Below are positions 13,036 to 18,227 of a stretch of DNA of 18,227 bases, in pieces. The stretch is from NCBI GenBank assembly GCA_043778255.1, contig JAYWGN010000050.1:1-18227 (forward strand). Direction: 5' to 3'. The stretch is from JAYWGN01 sp043778255. Lineage in GTDB: Bacteria > Bacteroidota > Bacteroidia > Chitinophagales > Chitinophagaceae. The notes beneath the pieces were generated by a model. It saw only the letters and a program-made list of their open reading frames with translations, searched no databases and had not been told where the DNA came from. The first letter of the stretch is position 1, and every line of letters begins with the position of its first letter. The position numbers were made by a program, and so were the translations under genes.

Positions 13036-14889
13036 ATGCTCAAAGACCACCTAGGCAATGTACGTATGGTACTTACTGAAGAGCAAAAGCAAGATGTGTA
13101 CCCAGCAACCACACTTGAAAGTGTAACTTATAATGGCGGAACTGCCATAGCTACCGAAGCCCAATATTACAGCATTGACCAAACCAAAATAGTAAATAAC
13201 CCAACAGGCTTAACGGCTACTTATGCTAATAATAACGGCAACCCACCTTACAACAATAACCCTTACAGCAATACTACGGCAAGTAGTGCCAAAATGTATA
13301 AAACAAATGCTACTACCAACAAAATAGGGTTAGGCATTACCTTAAAAGTAATGGCAGGTGATGCCATTAATATATTTGGCAAAAGTTGGCACAAAAAACC
13401 AGCAGCAGGCTACACTAATACCCAGGTAGCCACCAATACTGTGTTAGATATACTTAACACTTTAGTAGCTACCAGTACCATAGCACCCAAGGGCTTTACA
13501 GGCTCACAATTGCAGCCCAACTTTCCTAACAGTACCAATGGTATATTTGCAGGGCAGCCCACACAAAATACCAGTACCACCCCCAAGGCCAGTATAAATT
13601 GGATAGTATTTGATGAACAATTCAAATACATAAGTGGCGGGTACGATATGGTAGGCACAGCCACCAATGCAAACGGTACGTTAAAAAACCATAACCTCAG
13701 CACCCTACCAACTATTGCTATACCCAAAAACGGATATATTTACGTATATTGCAGTAACGAAAGTAATTACGACGTGTATTTTGACATAAGCATACAATTA
13801 AAAAACAATAAAAGAAAATGCGAAATCCCGTGTAGCGGGAACCTACAACTCATCCACAACCGAGGCCCCATATTAGAGGAAACTCATTATTATCCTTTTG
13901 GACTTGTTATGCAAGGTATCAGTTCCAAAGCAGCCAACAGTTTAACTAATAAGTATCAGTACAATGGTAAGGAAATACAGAACAAAGAGTTCTCAGATGG
14001 TAGCGGTTTAGAGTGGATGGATTATGGTGCAAGGATGTACGATGCACAGATTGGCAGATGGCACGTAAAAGACCCAATGAGTGATAAAATGAGACGTTGG
14101 AGTCCATACAATTATTGTTTTAATAATCCGATTAGGTTTATTGACCCCGATGGGATGATTATTAAGCCTTATGATGACAATTCAACAACTGAAATGAATG
14201 CACATTTCGATAGAACTTTCAACGAAAAAACAGCTGAGTTATTAAAATCTAAAATGTCAAGTGGTGGAATAACAAAAAAAGTATTGAATGCCGCAATGAA
14301 AGGTATGAATAAACAACAGAAGCAGTTGGCTAGAGGATATATGCAAATGGCAAATTCTGACAAAACAGTTGTGGCATTTTTTGGGAAATCAAGTGACAAA
14401 ATCCCAACAGCTCTTTTATTAACTGAAAATTCATTGGCATTAAAAGATAAAACATTGGGTGATATTGCAAAAGATAACGGGGCTGTAACAATTGCAGATA
14501 ATGGAGTAAGTCCAAGAGTAGCAGGAACTGATAAAAACACCGTAGCTTCAATTATAATAAATACAGAAGCCGATTACACATCAAACGATTATAATGTCTT
14601 AGATAAAAATGGTAATGCAGGTACAATGGTAGATGGCCAATTTAAACCTTTCACAAATAAAGGCGGTAGTATGGATGAAACAATAGCCCACGAAGCAATA
14701 GGACACGGTTTGTTTACAGGGATTTTAAACCAAGTTCCTAATAGTCGTGTACAAGCAATACAAATATCAAATATATACCGCAGAATAGCGGGTTTGCCAT
14801 TACGATCAGGAACTGACCACTTGTTAGGAACAATAGGATTAAAGCCTGCTGATAGTGTTACAGGTGTGCCTGATAATTTAAAAGAATAG
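13036..14889 (+). CDS. 5'-truncated RHS core protein with HExxGH metallopeptidase-like tip
   Basis: This is the C-terminal part of an RHS-type polymorphic toxin; complete relatives are usually well over 1000 residues. Family-like sequence already reads ATWAYDYMLKDHLGNVRMVLT through the ATG at 13036, starting near 13012, so the true 5' part is missing and this ATG (residue 1) is only an internal methionine. Residues 284-290 (HYYPFGL), 307-313 (YQYNGKE), 329-335 (DYGARMY) and 370-374 (DPDGM) form the RHS-associated core. Residues 375-617 are the variable tip, ending with HEAIGH (552-557) and NIYRRIAGLPLRSGTDH (579-595), a pattern I associate with metallopeptidase effector tips. Residues 251-268 are encoded by a 54-bp insert. 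No signal peptide or promoter is visible, so it may be silent. The product activity is inferred. Confidence 0.75.
   Translation: MLKDHLGNVRMVLTEEQKQDVYPATTLESVTYNGGTAIATEAQYYSIDQTKIVNNPTGLTATYANNNGNPPYNNNPYSNTTASSAKMYKTNATTNKIGLGITLKVMAGDAINIFGKSWHKKPAAGYTNTQVATNTVLDILNTLVATSTIAPKGFTGSQLQPNFPNSTNGIFAGQPTQNTSTTPKASINWIVFDEQFKYISGGYDMVGTATNANGTLKNHNLSTLPTIAIPKNGYIYVYCSNESNYDVYFDISIQLKNNKRKCEIPCSGNLQLIHNRGPILEETHYYPFGLVMQGISSKAANSLTNKYQYNGKEIQNKEFSDGSGLEWMDYGARMYDAQIGRWHVKDPMSDKMRRWSPYNYCFNNPIRFIDPDGMIIKPYDDNSTTEMNAHFDRTFNEKTAELLKSKMSSGGITKKVLNAAMKGMNKQQKQLARGYMQMANSDKTVVAFFGKSSDKIPTALLLTENSLALKDKTLGDIAKDNGAVTIADNGVSPRVAGTDKNTVASIIINTEADYTSNDYNVLDKNGNAGTMVDGQFKPFTNKGGSMDETIAHEAIGHGLFTGILNQVPNSRVQAIQISNIYRRIAGLPLRSGTDHLLGTIGLKPADSVTGVPDNLKE
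13786..13839 (+). repeat. 54-bp insert within the RHS frame
   Basis: The segment begins ATAAGCATACAATTAAAA and ends with the hairpin CCCG-TGTAG-CGGG. It adds exactly 18 codons (residues 251-268) between YFD and NLQ, where RHS relatives that I recall read straight through. Two further copies occur in tandem at the same position in the second RHS fragment (16321-16429). It looks like a small palindromic mobile repeat that can sit in coding sequence. Confidence 0.6.
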
Positions 14890-14891
14890 TT

Positions 14892-15434
14892 ATGAAGCAA
14901 CTAATATTTGTGGTTTTTATTTTTACTTCTATTACTTTAGTAGGGCAGGCAAAATATGACAATATTCATATTTTTAGTGAGCAGATTTTAATCAAAAGCA
15001 GTGATACTATAAAATCTGTTGATTTAAAAATATATATTTTAAATAATGATAGTGTCAGTATATATTATCCAAAATCTTCTGTACAAAAAGTAACAACTAA
15101 TTCAGTAGCATTAGATTTAAGTAACATTTTATATAAATACAAAGAATTTGAATTGGTTTTAGAAGTTGGTGGAATAGGATATAATTCAAACTATGAACAA
15201 TTATTGGAAATCAAACCAAGAGATACATTAGTAATTTGGTATAAAAATATTAAGCCATCAAAGAAACTAAAAGAGGTAAAAATAGAAAATTATTTAACTA
15301 CTAATAGAAATTCAATTGTAACAACGAAAGAAGGATTTCAATACTACAATATTCACAATAACAAAAATATAACTCTAATTTATAGAGCCTTATTTAAAAA
15401 TGAAGATATAAAGGATAAGATTTATTTTCGTTAA
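14892..15434 (+). CDS. small protein with signal peptide, candidate immunity protein
   Basis: I do not recognise the family. The 180-residue protein starts with a typical signal peptide, MKQLIFVVFIFTSITLVGQA, and the mature part is rich in Lys, Asn, Ile and Tyr, with beta-type alternation and no further membrane segment. Its ATG lies 2 nt after the RHS stop codon, the spacing expected of a co-translated toxin-immunity pair. The AT content is clearly higher than in the RHS core. A secreted location would fit neutralising a metallopeptidase tip outside the cytoplasm, but this is inferred only from position and signal peptide. Confidence 0.6.
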   Translation: MKQLIFVVFIFTSITLVGQAKYDNIHIFSEQILIKSSDTIKSVDLKIYILNNDSVSIYYPKSSVQKVTTNSVALDLSNILYKYKEFELVLEVGGIGYNSNYEQLLEIKPRDTLVIWYKNIKPSKKLKEVKIENYLTTNRNSIVTTKEGFQYYNIHNNKNITLIYRALFKNEDIKDKIYFR

Positions 15435-15453
15435 TATTTTTCCCCTTTGTTTT

Positions 15454-15816
15454 TTACTGAGCGATATTTTGTTCAAAGAAGTTTTGGAATTTTTGTTTAG
15501 TGAGCATTGTATCAATAATATTCATTACGGTGCTTTTATCTTTATCGTTAAGTTGTGCCATTAGGCGTATTTGTTCAGTGGCGGTTTTATCTTCCATTGT
15601 AACGGCTTTGGGCGTAGCATTGGCGTGGTGTATAATAGCATCAATAGTAACGCCATAAAAGGAAGCCAGTTTATCTAAAATATCAATAGACGGTTCTACC
15701 AATCCTTTTTCCAGTTTGTTGTAATGAGCAGGTTTTAAACCAATCTCATTATACACTTCTTTCTGCATTAGCCCTTTATCTTCCCTTAATTTTTTCAAGT
15801 TATCTGCAATACTCAT
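15454..15816 (-). CDS. XRE-family helix-turn-helix transcriptional regulator
   Basis: The 120-residue protein has a classic lambda-Cro/CI type HTH at residues 7-60: LKKLREDKGLMQKEVYNEIG, then the recognition region KPAHYNKLEKGLVEPS and the closing helix DILDKLASFYGVTIDAI (split across residues 28-61). The remainder (70-120) is helical, with RLMAQLNDKDKSTVMNIIDT, and may serve dimerisation. It is transcribed away from a control region with three copies of a 17-bp palindrome, so autoregulation and repression of the divergent promoter are likely. It converges with the upstream small gene with only 19 nt between their ends. It is probably a remnant of a mobile element together with the primase stub. 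Confidence 0.88.
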   Translation of the reverse strand: MSIADNLKKLREDKGLMQKEVYNEIGLKPAHYNKLEKGLVEPSIDILDKLASFYGVTIDAIIHHANATPKAVTMEDKTATEQIRLMAQLNDKDKSTVMNIIDTMLTKQKFQNFFEQNIAQ

Positions 15817-15840
15817 AATGTAATATTTAAGTTTTACATT
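15817..15840 (-). other. inverted repeat in the regulator 5' leader
   Basis: AATGTAA (15817-15823) and TTACATT (15834-15840) can pair around a 10-nt loop directly upstream of the regulator start codon on the minus strand. It may hide the start region in the mRNA or be a further protein site. Confidence 0.3.
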
Positions 15841-15841
15841 G

Positions 15842-15849
15842 CAAATTTA
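15842..15849 (-). promoter_or_regulatory. possible -7 box of the XRE gene promoter
   Basis: On the minus strand the bases read TAAATTTG, matching the Bacteroidota -7 consensus TAnnTTTG, 25 nt upstream of the regulator start codon. No clear -33 TTG was found at the usual distance. It overlaps the first operator palindrome, which would fit autorepression. Confidence 0.4.
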
Positions 15850-15949
15850 TCTAAAAAAGATAAAATAAGCCTTATTTATCTAAATTGTAAAATTATTATT
15901 GTCTAAAAAGGATAATTATATTTATCTTTGAGTTATCTAAAAAAGATAA
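15847..15949. promoter_or_regulatory. cluster of 17-bp operator palindromes
   Basis: TTATCTAAAAAAGATAA occurs exactly at 15847-15863 and 15933-15949, and as TTGTCTAAAAAGGATAA at 15899-15915. Half-sites TTATCT lie at 15876-15881 and 15922-15927. The arms are 6 bp with a 5-bp A spacer. The sites cover both the regulator promoter and the divergent promoter, so they are very likely the binding sites of the adjacent XRE protein. Confidence 0.75.
15899..15930 (+). promoter_or_regulatory. Bacteroidota-type promoter reading into the primase stub
   Basis: TTG at 15899-15901 and TATCTTTG at 15923-15930 match the -33 and -7 elements of Bacteroidota housekeeping promoters (TTG ... TAnnTTTG), with 21 nt between them. 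The -33 lies in the imperfect operator, a half-site overlaps the -7, and the last operator covers the expected start of transcription. The first ATG downstream is at 15961. Confidence 0.6.
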
Positions 15950-15960
15950 AATTATTTTTA

Positions 15961-16065
15961 ATGGACATTAAAGACATCAAGCAGCAACTAAGCATTACCC
16001 CACTGGCGCCGGTCTTGCTTACTAGCGCTGGGCTCCTGCCCAGTGCTTTAGGGTTACTTTTTTAG
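15961..16065 (+). pseudogene. N-terminal stub of a CHC2-type primase-like gene
   Basis: The frame reads MDIKDIKQQLSI and then passes into the 85-bp repeat (TPLAPVLLTS...), ending at TAG after 34 codons. The first 12 residues resemble the beginning of CHC2 zinc-finger primases of Bacteroidota mobile elements, which commonly open with M-x-I-x-x-IKQQL-type helices. The zinc-binding part is absent. The break lies at about 15997, where the repeat starts. It has its own promoter and operators, which supports a once real gene. The family call rests on a dozen residues and is tentative. Confidence 0.45.
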
Positions 16066-16082
16066 CGGTTATTAGAGTGGTG
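15998..16082 (+). repeat. 85-bp direct repeat, copy 1
   Basis: This matches 18093-18176 with about four substitutions and one 1-bp indel. It contains the hairpin AGCGCTGGGC / GCCCAGTGCT (16024-16033 with 16038-16047, one G-T pair), then a T-rich run. It interrupts the primase-like stub and precedes the second RHS fragment. Together with copy 2 it brackets a 2.0-kb segment. Confidence 0.8.
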
Positions 16083-16116
16083 TGTAGTGGGTTATAGGTA
16101 ATATAGATAAAATTAG

Positions 16117-16380
16117 CCCAAAGCCAGTATAAATTGGATAGTATTTGATGAACAATTCAAATACATTAGTGGCGGGTACGATATGGTAGGCACCGCCACC
16201 AATGCCAATGGAACGTTAAAAAACCACAACCTAAGCACTCTACCAACTATTACCATACCCAAAAACGGATATATTTACGTATATTGCAGTAACGAAAGTA
16301 ATTACGACGTGTATTTTGATATAAGCATACAATTAAAAAACAATAGAAGAAAATGCGAAATCCCGTTCAAACGTGGATAA
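16117..16380 (+). pseudogene. RHS fragment 2, 5' part (truncated and frame-broken)
   Basis: From 16117 the sequence matches 13582 onward of the first RHS gene with about a dozen mismatches over 200 bp, mostly at third codon positions. In frame it reads KASINWIVFDEQFKYISGGY and on to YFD. A TAG at 16114-16116 stands directly before it and there is no native start, so the 5' end is lost. After YFD two tandem copies of the small insert follow; the first brings a TAA at 16378-16380. This part cannot be translated into the downstream core without a frame change. Confidence 0.7.
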
Positions 16381-16429
16381 GCATACAATTAAAAACAATA
16401 AAAGAAAATGCGAAATCCCGTGTAGCGGG
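16321..16429 (+). repeat. two tandem copies of the small insert
   Basis: Unit A (16321-16376, 56 bp) and unit B (16377-16429, 53 bp) both begin ATAAGCATACAATTAAAA and contain GAAAATGCGAAATCCCGT. Unit B ends like the single copy in the first RHS gene (CCCGTGTAGCGGG). Unit A ends CCCGTTCAAACGTGG, a variant that still can form a small hairpin. Their joint length of 109 bp shifts the reading frame by one. Confidence 0.65.
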
Positions 16430-17404
16430 AACCTACAAGTAACCCACACCCGAGGCCCCATATTAGAGGAAACTCACTACTATCCATTCGGGTTAACCAT
16501 GGCAGGGATTAGTAGTAAGGCAGCGAATACTTTAGAAAATAAACGTAAATGGAATAAAGGCTCTGAATTAGAAAGCAAAGAATTTTCTGACGGTAGCGGA
16601 CTTGAATTGTACTCTACATTTTATAGAAGTTTAGACCCACAGTTAGGAAGATTTTGGCAGGTTGACCCCAAGCCAGATTATTCACAGAGTTTATACTCTG
16701 CAATGAATAATAATCCAATAAGTTTTAATGATCCTTTTGGTGATATAGCGATTGCACGAACACAAGACCAAGCTAACATTACAAGTGATTTGAAAAAAGT
16801 TTATAAGAAAAGCTTTTTTTCTTTTAATTCAAATGGACAATTACAGTTTACAGCTAAAGGCTTAAAAGCATTATCCAAATATCAAAACTATACTGGTAAT
16901 AATTCTAAAAAGGCTGCACGGGCAGAATCTTTGAAAGGAATGGATAAGTTGATTAACGGAACGGATAAAACAGCAATTTTGTATTCTAACGATGTACTTA
17001 ATTTTAATTTTACAGACCGGACGGGAGCATCAAAAACGGGAGTTAGACCGACTGACACAGGAGGTGAATTAACTCTAACTAAGGGGGATAATACAGGACT
17101 TTCATTATCATTAGATGGTCAGGCAGTAGATAATATTGTTGTTATTAATCCGGCTGCTTCTACTACTTCAGGTGTGAATGCTACATTAATACCAAACATT
17201 ACACCAGTGCAGTTAACAAAGGCTATTTTGAATGGCGGTCAATACCCAGTAACGTATAACCGACATAATCTGTTGATGCATGGCATAGGTCATACTTTAT
17301 ATCAAGGAGCTACCGAGCAGCCCAAAGTCATACAATTTGATAATGCAAATAGAAAGTTATCGGGCGACCCTAAAAACGAAGATATAGATGGTAGCCATCA
17401 TTAA
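16373..17404 (+). CDS. RHS fragment 2: core and degenerate metallopeptidase-like tip
   Basis: The open frame begins at a GTG inside the tandem insert and has no native start, so it is probably an unexpressed cassette. Residues 20-41 (NLQVTHTRGP, then HYYPFGL at 35-41) continue the RHS core. The core then differs from the first gene: RKWNKGSELESKEFSDGSGL, FYRSLDPQLGRFWQVDPKPD and NNPISFNDPFGD. The tip (about residues 124-343) is Lys-, Asn- and Thr-rich and ends with HGIGH (303-307), a stretch IQFDNANRKLSGDP and a terminal His pair. These resemble the first tip by order and spacing, but the Glu of HExxGH is missing, so activity is doubtful. A gene with a signal peptide follows after 10 nt. Confidence 0.65.
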   Translation: MDKHTIKNNKRKCEIPCSGNLQVTHTRGPILEETHYYPFGLTMAGISSKAANTLENKRKWNKGSELESKEFSDGSGLELYSTFYRSLDPQLGRFWQVDPKPDYSQSLYSAMNNNPISFNDPFGDIAIARTQDQANITSDLKKVYKKSFFSFNSNGQLQFTAKGLKALSKYQNYTGNNSKKAARAESLKGMDKLINGTDKTAILYSNDVLNFNFTDRTGASKTGVRPTDTGGELTLTKGDNTGLSLSLDGQAVDNIVVINPAASTTSGVNATLIPNITPVQLTKAILNGGQYPVTYNRHNLLMHGIGHTLYQGATEQPKVIQFDNANRKLSGDPKNEDIDGSHH

Positions 17405-17414
17405 TAAAAAAGTC

Positions 17415-18035
17415 ATGAGAGTAATACTGTTGTCAATATGTTTACTTGTTTTCAATAAATCTAATGCATCTGTATCAGATACTTTATTGAGTGAACAAAT
17501 TAGAGTAGGAGATACTTTGGTAATCAGGTCTGAATATTCAGGGTGCAGAGTCTTTACACAAAAAGAAGTAAGATTGTTTTATGATGGCTCTAAAATGAAT
17601 ATCCTGTCTTTTGATAGTTTGGAAATGCAGTTAGTTGCGAAGAGTACATTATCATACGACCAAAGGAAGACAGCGGGAAAGATATTGAAAAAATATAAGA
17701 CGGGAAACAAGCTTAGCGCAAAAGAAAAAGAGTATGTAAATATCAGTATCAATAATCAGAGTAGCTTATTCGATTTTTATACCAAGTATTTAAAAAAGGA
17801 TACATCTTTTTTGTATATAACTTTTGAAGTAGCAAAAGAAAATTTAATACTTTTTGAAAAAAGTCTAAAAGAAAAAAGAAGCTGCGATAAAAGTTTGTGC
17901 ATTACATCAAAAGGAAATTGCAGAATTAAAGTAGTCATGAATATTAATACACAGAAAAAGAGATATGAATATTATATTGACGGATGCATTGATACAAATG
18001 CTTTAATAAGAAAAGCATTTATGATAGGGAATTGA
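17415..18035 (+). CDS. small protein with signal peptide, second candidate immunity protein
   Basis: I do not recognise the family. An upstream in-frame ATG at 17388 overlaps the RHS frame, but the ATG at 17415 directly begins a signal peptide, MRVILLSICLLVFNKSNAS, so it is preferred. The 206-residue product has a mature part with charged helices (RKTAGKILKKYKTGNKLSAKE) and several cysteines: one in SGCRVF, then CDKSLCITSKGNC and GCIDTN. These could form disulfides outside the cytoplasm. It shows no similarity by eye to the other small protein, as expected if each matches a different tip. A terminator hairpin follows. The immunity role is inferred from position. Confidence 0.6.
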   Translation: MRVILLSICLLVFNKSNASVSDTLLSEQIRVGDTLVIRSEYSGCRVFTQKEVRLFYDGSKMNILSFDSLEMQLVAKSTLSYDQRKTAGKILKKYKTGNKLSAKEKEYVNISINNQSSLFDFYTKYLKKDTSFLYITFEVAKENLILFEKSLKEKRSCDKSLCITSKGNCRIKVVMNINTQKKRYEYYIDGCIDTNALIRKAFMIGN

Positions 18036-18055
18036 TAAAATGTCAACAATTAATT

Positions 18056-18074
18056 AGCCCCACACGGGGCTTTT
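18056..18074 (+). terminator. intrinsic terminator after the second candidate immunity gene
   Basis: AGCCCC (18056-18061) pairs with GGGGCT (18066-18071) around ACAC, followed by TTT. It lies 20 nt after the stop codon and closes the second cassette. Confidence 0.7.
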
Positions 18075-18092
18075 ATCATTAAAACAAGTATC

Positions 18093-18176
18093 CCCCACTG
18101 GCGCTGGTCTTGCTTACTAGCGCTGGGCTCTGCCCAGTGCTTTAGGGTTATTTTTTTAGCGGTTATTTGGGTGGTG
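18093..18176 (+). repeat. 85-bp direct repeat, copy 2
   Basis: This is the partner of 15998-16082, in the same orientation. The hairpin arms are 18119-18128 and 18132-18141, with TTATTTTTTTAG downstream. Beyond 18176 the window ends in about 50 bp of AT-rich sequence without recognisable features; no continuation of the primase-like gene is visible there. Confidence 0.8.
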
Positions 18177-18227
18177 AGGGAAATTAAGGAATTAAGAAAT
18201 GAAATAATTAATTTGATATATTAAACC

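Noticed and set aside
12782..13054. Open frame of 90 codons with a TTG start between map and the RHS fragment
   Set aside because: It runs through palindromes and the GC-rich repeat, has no family pattern, and overlaps the RHS frame; it is more likely non-coding.
13410..13727. Antisense open frame of 105 codons inside the first RHS fragment
   Set aside because: The sense frame clearly encodes RHS-type protein; the antisense product lacks any motif.
16183..16380. Separate small gene of 65 codons
   Set aside because: It is the frame-broken 5' part of the second RHS fragment, homologous to 13648-13839, not an independent gene.
15998..18176. Insertion sequence or composite transposon
   Set aside because: No transposase or recombinase is encoded between or beside the repeats, and the repeat ends are not terminal inverted repeats with visible target duplications.

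Overview
The window is a low-GC bacterial chromosome segment, most likely from Bacteroidota and probably a Chitinophagales relative. Three things point there. The ribosomal genes lack purine-rich Shine-Dalgarno boxes and have A-rich stretches before the ATG. The one clear promoter is of the Bacteroidota type (TTG ... TATCTTTG). The RHS-type proteins carry cores ending in motifs such as HYYPFGL, YGARMYD and FIDPDGM that I associate with Chitinophaga-like genomes. The genus cannot be fixed by eye.

Region 1 (2-11804) is the S10-spc ribosomal protein cluster in canonical order, all on the + strand: rpsJ, rplC, rplD, rplW, rplB, rpsS, rplV, rpsC, rplP, rpmC, rpsQ, rplN, rplX, rplE, rpsN, rpsH, rplF, rplR, rpsE, rpmD, rplO, secY. 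A type I methionine aminopeptidase gene (map, 11892-12698) follows. The genes supply ribosome subunits, the secretion channel used by nascent chains, and the enzyme that trims their first methionine. The spacers are not empty: a folded RNA-like segment lies between rpsJ and rplC, period-8 AT-rich repeats lie in several spacers, and intrinsic-terminator hairpins lie before secY and immediately before map.

Region 2 (12699-15434) begins where infA-rpmJ-rpsM-rpsK-rpsD-rpoA-rplQ would usually follow map. Instead there is a 0.3-kb non-coding segment, then a 5'-truncated RHS core gene ending in an HExxGH metallopeptidase-like tip. A small gene with a signal peptide follows after 2 nt and is a candidate immunity protein.

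Region 3 (15435-16116) holds a minus-strand XRE-family repressor gene and a divergent control region with three copies of a 17-bp palindrome. These operators sit over a promoter that now drives only a stub of about 12 codons resembling the N-terminus of a CHC2-type primase. The stub is cut off by an 85-bp repeat.

Region 4 (16117-18227) holds a second truncated RHS fragment. It shares a nearly identical 0.3-kb block with the first but has a different core and tip, and its own downstream gene with a signal peptide. It is bracketed by two copies of the 85-bp repeat (15998-16082 and 18093-18176). Both RHS fragments also carry a small insert of about 54 bp at the same site, once and in frame in the first copy, twice in tandem and frame-breaking in the second.

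Regions 2-4 look like a store of promoterless toxin-tip cassettes and remains of a mobile element placed behind a housekeeping operon. No tRNA, rRNA, transposase or CRISPR array was seen.
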